DNA of 64,000 nucleotides from Chionoecetes opilio (lineage: Eukaryota; Arthropoda; Malacostraca; Decapoda; Majidae), in the NCBI GenBank assembly GCA_016584305.1, contig JACEEZ010016272.1, forward strand, positions 136,001-200,000, in the 5' to 3' direction. A program made the translations under genes and the position numbers. Numbering within the stretch: position 1 is the stretch's first letter; each line of letters starts with the position of its first letter. The notes beneath the pieces were generated by a model, which was not told where the DNA came from, searched no databases, and saw only the letters and a list, made by a program, of their open reading frames with translations. Positions 31,892 through 42,244 of this stretch are shown here, in pieces.

Positions 31892-32495
31892 ACCCTTTCA
31901 CGTCACCATTGCATTCACTTTTGTTGTCCCGCGTAAACCCTTGTCACCGAATGTCAGCTCAGGGGAAAGTTGTACTCAAACGCGTCTAGAACTAAACTAC
32001 AAGTATCGAGTTCATTATGTTTTCGTTTTTAAGCTAAGATCATTTCCTACTATCATACATGTTTCAAAAAATACCTAGCGTTGAAATAACTTACAAAACC
32101 TCGAGTTAGAAGTGAAAAAATAAAAAACACCTTGCGGCCAAAAATAATATGCCAAAAATCCAAATTATCATCCCTAGAAGATTTTTCTACATCCATGACA
32201 TAGCTGAATAAATTTCCTTTCCAATGAAGTATAATATATTGTAATTCGCTCAAAAATAAAGCCATACAACGAAGTGAAAGATAGCGTAAAGTTGTTTTTT
32301 TTAATAAATATATTGTATAATATAATATTATACAACATTATATTATACAAAATATATTTTAATATAATATATTGTAATTCGCTCCAACGGTCAAGTGAAT
32401 CTCACGTCAACCGCGCGCTTTTTAAGATTTTTAATAAATATTTAAAAATATTATTTTTGGATGACGCTCAAAGACGTCATTTGTAAGTGAAAGGG
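31892..32495. mobile_element. piggyBac-type MITE, family 3, in Helitron 1
   Basis: Ends ACCCTTTCACGTCACC and GTGAAAGGG with TTAA at 31888-31891 and 32496-32499. Helitron 2 has the uninterrupted sequence (ctattagcgagaattgtg), so the 604-bp insertion is supported. It has an AT-rich interior and no coding region. Confidence 0.75.
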
Positions 32496-32589
32496 TTAAC
32501 GAGAATTGTGAAGAAAAAAAAAATTTACGCGAGATATTTTGCATGAAAAAAGAAAGATATCGAAACGAACGCACGACTGACGGACGGTT

Positions 32590-32880
32590 TCTTTTACTTC
32601 AGTCCTATTACTTCAGTCCTATTACTTCAGTCCTATTACTTCAGTCCTATTACTTCAGTCCTATTACTTCAGTCCTATTACTTCAGTCCTATTACTTCAC
32701 TAGCCTACTTCCTATTACTTCAGAGTTACTTCAGTCCTATTACTTCAGTCCTATTACTTCACTAGCCTACTTCCTATTACTTCAGTCCTATTACTTCAGT
32801 CCTATTACTTCACTAGCCTACTTCCTATTACTTCAGAGTTACTTCAGTCCTATTACTTCACTAGCTCTACTTCCTCAGTA
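32590..32880. repeat. 14-bp minisatellite (TTACTTCAGTCCTA) in Helitron 1
   Basis: About twenty copies of TTACTTCAGTCCTA, with a periodic variant (ACTAGCCTACTTCCTA) that gives a higher-order repeat. It lies between the Helitron body and its 3' terminal sequence. The frame is open over part of it but carries no meaning. Confidence 0.92.
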
Positions 32881-33063
32881 ATATTTTGTCAGATTCTGTG
32901 ATAACCCAAAAATGATTCTGAGATTAAACTCATGGTTGTGTGAAATACATTATCATTAAAATACAAGTGTTACAATTATTGGGCCAAAGGCCCACCAAAA
33001 GCCCTGCTAGCCAAAAAGTCCGCCCGGGGGGGCGGCTTTTCAGCTAGTATATATATATATATA

Positions 33064-33840
33064 CAGGGAGGTCCCGAAGGTACGAGCAGTTAGGTTCCAC
33101 CTGGCATACTCGTAAAGCGAAATCTCGTATAACGAAACACATAACTAATGGTAAAATATAGGTTTGGTTCCAGGACCATCAATAAAAAAAAAAAAAAAAA
33201 AAAAAAAAAACGTTTTTCAAGCTAAAATACACTATAGCAAACACAACAAACACACAGCGTCTATATTACCCACACTGTACTACCTATTCTGTAGAAAAAG
33301 CATTCTGAAAGAGAAAATAGCCCACAAAATAACATAACTGCACATTAATTAAACATAAAACATGCATAACAAGCAAAAAAGACGTTGTACTGTAGGGGAC
33401 CCCGCGTGATACAAAAGAGGGTAGTGTAGCGGTCCCAAGGTTGGGGCCGCACACCTGGCTAATTACCCCTAAGGATCAGGCCACGCCATATGCTTAATTA
33501 CCCTTCAGATCATGCCTTGCTAGGGGTGACTTGACTGCGGTCCCAAGGTTGGAGCCTCACACCTGGCTAATTACCACTAAATGTCAGGCCGCGCCATATG
33601 CTTAATTACCCTTCAGGTCACGGCTTGCTAGGGGTGATCTGACTGGGGTCAACCAAATCCCCCTTTGTCCAGACTGGGAGTGGTAGGGCGAGTATTTTGA
33701 ACTTGATAATTTTACTCACCCCAGTTTGAATGTCGTAGCATTGGATTTTCGATCTCGTATGTTGAAAATAGACCCTAATTTACACATCTCGTATCATCGG
33801 ATTCTCGTATATCGAATGCTCATATAACGGGACCTCCCTG
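33064..33840. mobile_element. CAGGGAGGTCCCG-family MITE, copy 3
   Basis: TA-flanked, from CAGGGAGGTCCCGAAGGTAC to GGGACCTCCCTG. A ~30-base poly-A lies near 33185. At 33429-33650 a ~113-bp unit (gcggtcccaaggttggg ... ttgctaggggtga) is present twice in tandem. No coding sequence. Confidence 0.82.
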
Positions 33841-33884
33841 TATATATAATCATAGAGGACTATATTATATAATTATAGAGTATA

Positions 33885-33887
<3 letters not shown>

Positions 33888-33932
<45 letters not shown>

Positions 33933-33942
33933 CGTCTCTCGT

Positions 33943-33984
<42 letters not shown>
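33888..33984. repeat. (TC)n microsatellite
   Basis: Near-pure CT dinucleotide run with a few tcg interruptions, followed by TA repeats to 34010. Confidence 0.95.
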
Positions 33985-33998
<14 letters not shown>

Positions 33999-34011
33999 GT
34001 ATATATATATA

Positions 34012-34409
34012 CAGGTTGAAGTTCCCAAACTCAGCATCCCAAGACTCGGCAACACCCAAAACTCGGCTATGGCTCCGGATTTTCCAAAACACGGCAGAAC
34101 ACCCAAAACCCGGCGCGTAGTTGCCGGGTCGGCCGCTAGGTGCCACCACACTAGGCCGCTGGTTTCTCCTGCCGATTTGTTTGTGTTATTGTTCAGTGGT
34201 GTTGTGACTGTAGAGTTGTGTACACTGTTATTTTGTGTACTTCTACAGGTCTGTTATTGGTATTATGGCTCCCAAACGTCCAGGAATTTTTTTCATGTGA
34301 CTTTCATGCTTTTTTCCCCCTTAATATATCTACGTTCTAATAGTCGGAAAATTCCATTACTCGGCTCGGCGCTGGTCCCGAGGTTGCCGAGTTTTGGAAC
34401 TTCAACCTG
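34012..34409. mobile_element. TA-flanked 398-bp MITE, CAGGTTGAAGTTCC family
   Basis: CAGGTTGAAGTTCCCAAACT at the left and the inverse GTTTTGGAACTTCAACCTG at the right, flanked by TA, with repeated ctcgg motifs near the ends. Same design as the other pogo/Tigger-like MITEs here. The frame at 34069-34431 crosses its end and is not a gene. Confidence 0.8.
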
Positions 34410-34425
34410 TATATACATATATATT

Positions 34426-34429
<4 letters not shown>

Positions 34430-34511
<82 letters not shown>

Positions 34512-34522
34512 ATATATATATT
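34430..34522. repeat. (TA)n microsatellite
   Basis: About 90 bp of near-pure TA. Confidence 0.95.
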
Positions 34523-34707
34523 ATTGGCCCCCAGAGATGGGCACTAATTACATTGAATGTATTTAAATACTAAATACTAAATACATTTTATGAATGTATT
34601 TAAATACTAAATACATCCATTGTATTTAAATACATTTGTAATTACATTTTAAATACACACAAATTTTAACATGTCCGAAAAAAATGAATTTCCTTAGGAT
34701 TTAACAA

Positions 34708-35322
34708 TCTATATTAATAAAAGCAAAAGTGTGTCTGTCTGTCTGTCTGTCTGTGTGTGTGGTATAGGTTCCGCCCTCCGTGGCGCAAGCCCATCATATG
34801 GCACATTTTTGGAACCGGGTTGACCAGGGGAAGGTTTTAAGCCCACTTATGAAATGATCCGATCATTTCTTTTTTTCTTTTTTTTAGCAGCCTATTAGCG
34901 AGAATTGTGAAAAAAAAGTGGGTTGCGAGAACTGAGGAAACCTTGATGTAGGGTGATGGGTAATGGGTGAGTGAATGGGTAGGGTGATGGGTGAGTGAAT
35001 GGGTGGGGGGTGATGGGTGATGGGTGAGAGAATAGATGGGGAGTGATGGGTAATGGGTGAGTGAATGGGTGTGTGGTGATGGGTAATGGGTGAGTGAATG
35101 GGTGGGGGTGATGGGTAATGGGTGAGTGAATGGGTGGGGGGTGATGGGTAATGGGTGAGTGAATGGGTTTCATGATTTCAGGAAAGCTAGAAGGGCTATC
35201 TGGAGAGTCTGTGTTTGGTGGGCCTTTGGCCCACCAAACACAGGTGGTGGGCCAAAGGCCCACCAATAGCCCTCCGCAGGAGCTAGCCAAAAAGTCCGCC
35301 CGGAGGGCGGCTTTGCGGCTAG
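34708..35322 (+). mobile_element. Helitron 2 (non-autonomous)
   Basis: It starts TCTATATTAATAAAAGC after an A and ends with hairpin CCGCCC (35296-35301) / GGGCGG (35305-35310) and CTAG (35319-35322) before T. A GTCT run follows the 5' end. A short palindrome tttggtgggcctttggccc precedes the end. Its minisatellite (about 34950-35170, ~30-bp units with gatgggtaatgggtgagtg) differs from that of Helitron 1. No Rep/helicase. The minus-strand frame through the repeat is not a gene. Confidence 0.85.
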
Positions 35323-35324
35323 TA

Positions 35325-36115
35325 GAACATAAGAACATAAGACAATAAGGAAGCTACAAGAGGCCGTGAGGCCTACACGTGGTAGTTCCTGTTACCTAAC
35401 ACTACCGACATCCACCTTTCATCCCCATCCATGAACCTATCCAGCTCCTCTTTAAAGCTCCCTAAAGACTCCGCACTAACTACCTGTCTACTGAGTCCAT
35501 TCCAGTCATTCACCACCCTATTTGTGAACCAGTTTTTCCCTATTTCTTTTTTAAATCTACGCTTTTCCAGCTTGAATCCGTTACTTCTTGTTCTACCCTG
35601 GTTAATAGCCATAAGAACTTTTCCTACCTCTCCTTTATTAAATCCCTTTATCCACTTAAAAACTTCTATTAGATCGCCCATTACTCTGCGTCTCTCGAGT
35701 GAGTGTAACTTTAATAGTTCCAATCTCTTCTCATAACTAAAGTTACACATCCCATGAATAATTTTGGTCATCCTTCTCTGCACTGATTCTAACAAGGCTA
35801 TATCCATCCTGTAATATGGAGACCAAAACTGAACTGCATAGTCTAGGTGAGGTCTGACTAGAGCCAGATAAAGCTTTAGAATAACTTCTGCACTTCTACT
35901 TTTAACACTTCTGGTAATGAATCCTAACACTCTACTGTATTAGCTCTATTTCTGGCCTCAATACATTGTTTCCTAGGTCGGAGGTCTGGGCTCACCCTTA
36001 CTCCCAAGATCTTTTTCACCTTTTGATCTTTTCAGTGATATATTGCGTATGGTTCTACCAACATTCAAAGAAAAAAAACCTGGTAATAGATACACCATAC
36101 GCAATGTATCCTTAG
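35325..36115 (-). mobile_element. CR1 (LINE-B) 5'-truncated copy with rearranged 5' end
   Basis: The 3' tail (agaacataagaacataag) abuts the Helitron end. The coding part runs leftwards at 35373-35940: SAEVILKLYLALVRPHLDYA, then the RRRVMGDLIEVFKWIKGF block and an end at GNRNYHV. It is the C-terminal part of CR1 ORF2 after RT and is open for 185 codons. At the 5' side (36045-36115) part of the LINE is inverted: the atagatacaccatacgcaat segment lies in the opposite direction to the rest. Confidence 0.85.
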
Positions 36116-36514
36116 ATTTTGCAATGATTCGCAATGATTTCCTTAGATTTTGGGTTTCCTTAGAAATTTCCTTCTCAGGCCTAAATTTCCTTGAAATCAG
36201 GACATTCCTTGCCATGGAAAACACTGGTTCACTGTAACATCAGGGTTGCCAGATAGTTGGGCGGGTTTATGGCCAAATTAACTGATAAAAAAGTATTAAA
36301 ATTTTTATATTAAATGTATTTAAATACAATGTATTTAAATACTCATAAAAGTATTTAAATACTGTATTTAAATATATGACAACCAATGTATTTATAAATA
36401 CATTTATAAATACACAAATGTATTTAAATACAATTGTATTTAAATACTGCCCAGCTCTGTTGCCCCCCCCCCCCCCTTTTCAATTTTCTGGGTACACCAC
36501 TGTGTGTGTATATA

Positions 36515-36519
<5 letters not shown>

Positions 36520-36591
<72 letters not shown>

Positions 36592-36610
36592 ATATATATA
36601 TATATATATA
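36520..36610. repeat. (TA)n microsatellite
   Basis: Near-pure TA with a few ATA interruptions, directly left of a CAGGGAGG-family end. Confidence 0.95.
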
Positions 36611-36612
36611 CA

Positions 36613-36830
36613 CAGGGAGGTCCCGAAGATACGAGCAGTTAGGTTCCATCTGGCATACTCGTAAGGCGAAATCTCGTATAACGAAACACATAACTAATGG
36701 TAAAATATAGGTTTGGTTCCAGGACCCCATCAATTAAAAGAAAAAAAGACAAGAAAAAAAAAGACATGTTTTTCAAGCTTAAATAAACTATAGCAAACAC
36801 AACAAACTCTCAAACTCTCAAATATAGGGC
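36613..36830. mobile_element. CAGGGAGGTCCCG-family MITE, copy 4, right part missing
   Basis: CAGGGAGGTCCCGAAGATAC and about 215 bp of the left part match copies 2 and 3. The match ends near 36830 where LINE-D sequence starts, without a right terminus. The left TA is CA here. Confidence 0.75.
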
Positions 36831-36841
36831 TCTATATACCA

Positions 36842-38148
36842 CACCTTTGTTGCCATTCTCTGTATCCTCTCCAACTTTTTCACATGCTTCTTTTTATATG
36901 GAGACTATCAATGGCAGCATATTCCATTTTTGGTCGGATCATTGTAGTAATTATCTTTCATCATATTTGTGTCCATGTAATGAAATGCCACTCTAATATT
37001 CTTTAACATCCTGTATGTATCTTCAAATATTTTATTTGTATGTTTTTCTGGTTATAGGTTATTCTGCATTATCACTCCCAGGTCCTTTTCTTCATGAACC
37101 CTTGTAATTATTTAATTTCCCATTTTATATGGCCATTTATATCTTCGCTTTTTCCAATTTCCATCACATGACACTTATTTACATTAAATTCCATTTCCCA
37201 TCTTCTGCTCCATTCGTAGATCTTGTTCAGGTCATTTTGTAGTGTTTCACAATCTTTATAGCTATTTATTTATCTTAATAGCTTTGCATCATCCACAAAT
37301 AAGCTTATATAACTTTTTATTTCATCAGTCATGTCATTGACATAAATCGTGAACATTATTGGTGCCAACACTGATCCTTGTGGCACCCCACTAAATACCT
37401 TTCTCCATACAGATTTTTCATCCTTCACTACTGTTATCATTTCTCTTCCTCTCAGATAACTTTCCATCCAGGTTTTGATCACCCCTTTAATTTCTCCTAT
37501 ATTTTCCAATTTCCAAAGTAGTCTCTCATGTGGAACTTTATGAAATGCCTTTTTAAGATCTAGATATACACAGTCTGCCCATCTATCTCTTCCTTGTGTT
37601 GTATCAATTACTCTTGAGTAAAAGCTTATTAAGTTGGTCACACATGATCTTTTTTTCCAAAAACCATACTGCCGGTCTGTTATTATACCTTCATTTTCTA
37701 AGTATTCTGTCTGTTGCGTATTTATTACTTTCTCACATATCTTGCATACTGTGTTAGTTAATGACACTGGTCTATAATTTAGTGGTTCTTCCTTCTTCCC
37801 ATTTTCATATATTGGCACTATATCTGCTCCCTTCCACTCCTTTGGCACTTTTCCTGTTGTTAATGAGCACTTTATTATATCATATACTGGTTCAACCAAC
37901 TGCTTTCTGCACTCTTTTAAAACATAACCAGACACTCCGTCTGGTCCTATTGCTTTCCTCTCCTCCAATTCCTTCAACAATTCACAAACTTCCTCCTTCT
38001 CTATTTTTATTTTCCACTCCTTTCTGACTTTTTTCATTCTTACGGTTCATTGAAGTTTGATTTTTTTGTGAATACTTGCTGAAAGTTTTAATTAGAATTT
38101 CACTCATTATTTTTGGATCTTCATATATCATATTACCTTCTTTCAGTC
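36842..38148 (-). pseudogene. LINE-D1: duplicated RT segment lacking both ends
   Basis: On the minus strand from 38148 the frame gives ERKAIGPDGVSGYVLKECRK, KWKGADIVPI, LNYRPVSLTNTVCKICEKVI, DCVYLDLKKAFHKVPH, GVPQGSVLAPIMF and LFVDDAKLLR before a TAA. It corresponds to 38549-39858 of LINE-D2. It lacks the LINE 3' end, which target-primed retrotransposition should always preserve, and it shares the LLR-stop and the FVDD variant with D2. It is therefore better explained by segmental duplication or recombination. Confidence 0.85.
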
Positions 38149-38182
38149 TGTATTTACCTAGTTGTGTTTTACAGGGTCTGAG

Positions 38183-38975
38183 CTACACTCGTGTGGTCCC
38201 GTCTCCATATCTACATTCATCTAGTCTTTCTTTCAATTGGTGCACATTATTTGCCAATATCGCCTCCTCATTTAGTCCATTCCAAACTTTTACATTTCTA
38301 TGAGGGAAGCTGTACTTCTTTATGTTGTTCAGGCATCTCGCTTTTCCTATTTTTTTGTATGTCCTCTTGTGTATCGACCTTCTCTTTGTTTTTTGAGTCA
38401 ATAGTCTCTCATTATCTGTTTCTTCCATCTTAGTTATCAGTTTAAAAATTGTTATTAAGTCTCCTCTTTCTCTTCTCTGCTCAAGTTTTGGTAACTTTAT
38501 TTCCTTCAACCTTTCCTCATAAGAAAGTTCTTCTAGCTTTGGTACATCTTTGTTGCCATTCTCTGTATCCTCTCCAACTTTTTCACATGTTTCCTTTTAT
38601 ATGGAGACCATACAATGGCAGCATATTCCATTTTGGGTCGGATCATTGTAATAATTATCTTTCACATCATATTTCTGTCCATGTAATGAAATGCCACTCT
38701 AATATTCTTCAACATTCTGTACGTATCTCCAAATATTTTATTTATATGTTTTTCTGGTTGTAGGTTATTCTGCATTATCACTCCCAGGTCCTTTTCTTCA
38801 TGAACCCTTGTAATTATTTAATTTCCCATTTTATATGGCCATTTATATCTTCGCTTTTTCCAATTTCCATCACATGACACTTATTCACATTAAATTCCAT
38901 TTCCCATCTTCTGCTCCATTCGTAGATCTTGTTCAGGTCATTTTGTAGTGTTTCACAATCTTTATAGCTATTTAT
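38183..38975 (-). pseudogene. LINE-D2 ORF2 C-terminal region
   Basis: After the stop the frame continues WEMEFNVNKCHVMEIGKSED, then, with further breaks, the YAAIVWSPYKRKHVKKLERI block near 38600, KLEQRRERGDLITIFKLI near 38470 and RNVKVWNGLNEEAI to the end near 38183. These are the thumb and C-terminal blocks of CR1-like LINEs. Confidence 0.78.
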
Positions 38976-39983
38976 TTATCTTAATAGCTTTGCATCATCC
39001 ACAAATAAGCTTATATAACTTTTTATTTCATCAGTCATGTCATTGACATAAATCGTGAACATTATTGGTGCCAACACTGATCCTTGTGGCACCCCACTAA
39101 ATACCTTTCTCCATTCAGATTTTTCATCCTTCACTACTGTTATCATTTCTCTTCCTCTCAGATAACTTTCCATCCAGGTTTTGATCACCCCTTTAATTTC
39201 TCCTATATTTTCCAATTTCCAAAGTAGTCTCTCATGTGGAACTTTATGAAATGCCTTTTTAAGATCTAGATATACACAGTCTGCCCATCTATCTCTTCCT
39301 TGTGTTATATCAATTACTCTTGAGTAAAAGCTTATTAAGTTGGACACACATGATCTCCTTTTCCTAAAACCATACTGCCGGTCTGTTATTATACCTTCAT
39401 TTTCTAAGCATTCCGGCCATTGCTTCTTTATTATTTTCTCACATATCTTGCACACTGTGTTAGTTAATGACACTGGTCTATAATTTAATGGTTCATCCTT
39501 CTTCCCATTTTTATATATTGGCACTATATCTGCTCCCTTCCACTCCTTTGGCACTTTTCCTGTTGTTAATGAGCACTTTATTATATCATATACTGGTTCA
39601 ACCAACTGCTTTCTGCACTCTTTTAAAACATAACTCGACACTCCGTCTGGTCCTATTGCTTTCCTCTCCTTTAATTCCTTCAACAATTCACAAATTTTCT
39701 CCCCTTTTTTTATTTTCCACTCTTTTCTGACTTTTTTCATTCCTTGCGGTTTGTTGAATTTCGATTCTTTTGTGAATACTTGTTGAAATCTTTTATTTAA
39801 AATTTCACTCATTATCTTCGGATCTTCATATATTTTATTTCCTTCTTTCAGTCTCTCTACTTTGTCCTTATGCTTGATTCTTCCATTGATAAATCTGTAA
39901 AACAAACGCTTGGGTTCTTCCGTACACTTCTCAACTATATCCTTCTCATAACTCTTCTCTTCCTCTCTCCTTATGCACACATA
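38976..39983 (-). pseudogene. LINE-D2 reverse transcriptase, open over 300 codons then stopped
   Basis: After a linker with FYRFINGRIKHKDKVERLKE, the RT blocks are KAIGPDGVSSYVLKECRKQL, NYRPVSLTNTVCKICEK, LDLKKAFHKVPHERLLWKL (first catalytic Asp), FSGVPQGSVLAPIMF and LFVDDAKLLR (second catalytic pair, with Val in place of the more common Ala). A TAA immediately after LLR stops the frame at 38976, but the same frame continues (YKDCETLQNDLNKIYEWS). Apart from that it is well preserved. Confidence 0.88.
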
Positions 39984-40764
39984 CCCTATTTTACGGCTTA
40001 TAAGACACTGCATCATGGAAGACGCACCCTGATTTTGGAGAAGAAAAAAAAAGAAAAAAAAACCAGACCACCAAAGCTGTTGTCCGATATACAGTCATTT
40101 TCACACAAGAACACACTCACTATTCATTATCTTCATTCAGCACTGCTCATCAGCCATTTTTATTTTCTAGCTTGTATGCGATAGTAAAAGTAAATCGTCA
40201 TGTTGGCTGGCTGAACATGTGCATGTAGGTTGGACGGCGGGAGTGAAAACAAACCCGACTGCAGCGGTGTGCAGCTGCGTGCCTGCCTGGCGTGCCGATC
40301 AGCTGAGTCTGGCTTTGTCGTCCTGAGTGTAAACACCTCTCACGTCCTCCCGTGCCTCACTACGTTGCCTGCCTCCTGTGCCTCACCACGTATTGTTTGA
40401 ATTTTCCTGTATGCGTGTAGTATTTGTGGTGGCTGCATGTACATAAGTATACAAACTTTCATCTAATGTAACAAATAAAGTTCCTTATACACGGAATGGC
40501 TGATGGCGCCAATCTGCCGAAGCGGAATGGCTCCCGCCAGTACTGCCGTAAACATCACAGCGTGAAAACAGATTAAATGATTTGAATGTCTTATGGTATT
40601 TGAAATACTTGTAACAGATAAGTACTGAGGTTACATTATATAAGAGGCTGAATTGAATAGCTACCTAAGCTAACCTCCTACAACATTCGTCTTGGAAGAC
40701 GCATGAGTATTTTTCAGGGATTTTTTTAGGGAAAAAAGTGCATCTTATAAGCCGTAAACTACGG
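39984..40764. mobile_element. TA-flanked MITE, CCGTA...CTTATAAG family
   Basis: Left CCCTATTTTACGGCTTATAA and right TTATAAGCCGTAAACTACGG form an inverted repeat flanked by TA (39982-39983, 40765-40766). It interrupts LINE-D2 between endonuclease and RT. 781 bp, no transposase. A lone end of the same family lies at 53697. The design resembles the ends of E1 and element F. Confidence 0.8.
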
Positions 40765-40784
40765 TATTCATTTCTTGCTAATTT

Positions 40785-41800
40785 AGTCTTCTTTATTTCT
40801 TTGTGTTCGATTTCTCTTTACTCTTTTTCATGTCTCATCCCTTATTCTCTTTGCCCTCTCACATCTTCCATTATACCATTCTTTCTTTCCTTTTTCTTTT
40901 GGTGTATGTAGTGCAACGGGTTCTTCAATTCCTTTCTCATATATGCTCAGAAAAATGTATTTCTGTTGTACATCGGTCCCTCCTTTCATTTCTTCCCAGT
41001 CAATTTCTTCATAGTATTTTTTCAGTTCTTCCATGTTAGTTTTCCCAGAGTCTCTTCTGCTCCTTTTGTACGATTCATCTTCCTCCTTTATGTCCTCTTC
41101 CGTCTCCATTTCTAAGATTACATGGTCACTTCTCCGATAGGGCACCCATGATTTATCTCATTTCCTAGGTCTATACCTTTTGTTAACACTAACTAGGTCA
41201 AGTCTTGCTGGTTCGTCATCTCCCCTATATCTTATGTTTTCTGTCACCCATTAAGTCATCGTGTTTTCCATTGTCAGTTTCAACACTCTATCTCCCCAGG
41301 TATTTTCATTTCCTCCTTCAAATGTCTCCCATTTTACTTCCTTGCAGTTAAAATTTCCAACCAGTAGTATTTTTTACTATTCTTGATTATTTTGTTTAAG
41401 TACTTCAAGGTGTCTTCTAATACTTTCTCATGTTCTTCCTTATTCCAAGTATTTGTTTTGGGTGGTACATAGGTTGCCACTATAGTCTGTGTTTCTCTAT
41501 ATCTGATTTCTATTTGTACATTCACTATTTCCACTCTTCCTTCTCCATACTCCACTTTTCTTACTTTCACACTTAATTTTGTCAGTATCATAACTCCACC
41601 ACCTCTTCTACCACCTGTCCCTTCTTCACTTGTTGTATTTATTGTTTATCATCACCTGGTCATCTTCTAATAATTTAGTTTCTGTTAGACACACCACGTC
41701 TGGTTCTTTATTTAATAAATAATTATCTCTTAGTTCCAGCCTTCTTGGTATTATCCCATCTATGTTCGTATACATCACTTTCATTCCTTTTTTACATCAT
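40785..41800 (-). pseudogene. LINE-D2 endonuclease domain, broken
   Basis: Pieces in several frames give the APE-type endonuclease: MYTNIDGI (near 41770), IVATYVPPKTNTWNKEEHEK near 41480, and a RRSDHVILEMETEEDI block near 41130 (the conserved SDH). EKGKKEWYNGRCERAKR near 40870 begins the linker to RT. The GDFN-like block near 41360 is altered (YWLEI). Stops and frameshifts are frequent. Confidence 0.78.
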
Positions 41801-42244
41801 TTTTTCTCACCCCATTTTCATGCTTCAGAGCACACTGAAACTCACACAATACCTGAATATTGGTGCTGTAGCAATGGGTTCTAGCAAACACACTCTATAG
41901 CGGATAATTCCCTATAACGGGAAGGGGGTTGGCCAAATTATTCTGTAATAGAGTTTCCACTGTAACCAGGTAGTACCATGAAGAAATGAAAGGGGATATT
42001 CTAAGGTGTGAAGGTGATGGTGGTGACATACAGTCTCCATGATGTGTGTATGGTGAATCCTTTGACAAAACACCTATGTTAAGACAAACCAGCAAATAAA
42101 GTCTCCCAATGGGCCTCTTTACCTACGAAAATTTGCCATTGCTATGACAAAGTAGGTGCCGCCCGATCCCGACTGCTGTTCCTTTGACAATGCGGCTTTG
42201 CTATTACAAACTAAAAGATAGAGCAGCCCGAAGGGCGGCTTTCC
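41801..42244. other. unassigned DNA with a Tigger-like end
   Basis: Near 41893-41963 a sequence (tataacgggaagggggttgg ... gagtttccactg then TA) looks like the right end of a pogo/Tigger-like element, but no left partner was found. The rest, including repeated atgacaaa/ttgacaat patches and a GCCCGAAGGGC stem near 42215, is not recognised. Confidence 0.4.

Larger units (their letters stand above)
31699..33047 (+). mobile_element. Helitron 1 (non-autonomous)
   Basis: The 5' end begins TCTTAATATATAA and a GTGTGTGC run. The 3' end is a GC hairpin (CCGCCC 33020-33025, GGGCGG 33030-33035) followed by CTAG (33044-33047) and T. TC...CTRR ends with a 3' hairpin and A/T insertion are the Helitron signature. 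The region around 31755-31870 (ccgccccagtggcgcaat, catatggcaca) matches Helitron 2. It carries a piggyBac MITE and a 14-bp minisatellite. No Rep/helicase. Confidence 0.78.
34532..36459. mobile_element. hAT-type element with TTTAAATAC subterminal repeats
   Basis: Left end CAGAGATGGGCACTAATTAC, right end CTGCCCAGCTCTG. The octamers ttggcccc (34524-34531) and ttgccccc (36460-36467) match 7 of 8. Both subterminal regions hold arrays of tatttaaatac (34560-34660 and 36300-36450). The interior is occupied by Helitron 2 and a CR1 fragment. The surrounding C-rich sequence ending in GGGTACACCACTG near 36505 is probably another hAT-like element into which this one inserted. Confidence 0.8.
38155..41800 (-). 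mobile_element. LINE-D2: near-complete CR1/LINE-C-like element
   Basis: Reads leftwards from about 41800 (MYTNIDGI near 41770) through endonuclease pieces, RT and a C-terminal region, to a 3' UTR whose end is the AACTAGGTAAATAC tail near 38155. ORF1 is not recognised. A TA-flanked MITE interrupts it at 39984-40764. Relation to LINE-C is clear from shared motif order and tail. Confidence 0.85.

Noticed and set aside
33429..33650. CRISPR-like repeats
   Set aside because: Only two long tandem units with no unique spacers, inside a MITE. No array or cas-like gene exists anywhere in the window.
34895..35338. 147-codon minus-strand frame
   Set aside because: It runs through the Helitron minisatellite and its 3' hairpin, so its low-complexity HP-rich translation is meaningless.
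35431..35736. Plus-strand frames over LINEs such as 35431-35736, 37761-38027, 39467-39730 and 60327-60575
   Set aside because: They are antisense shadows of LINE ORF2.
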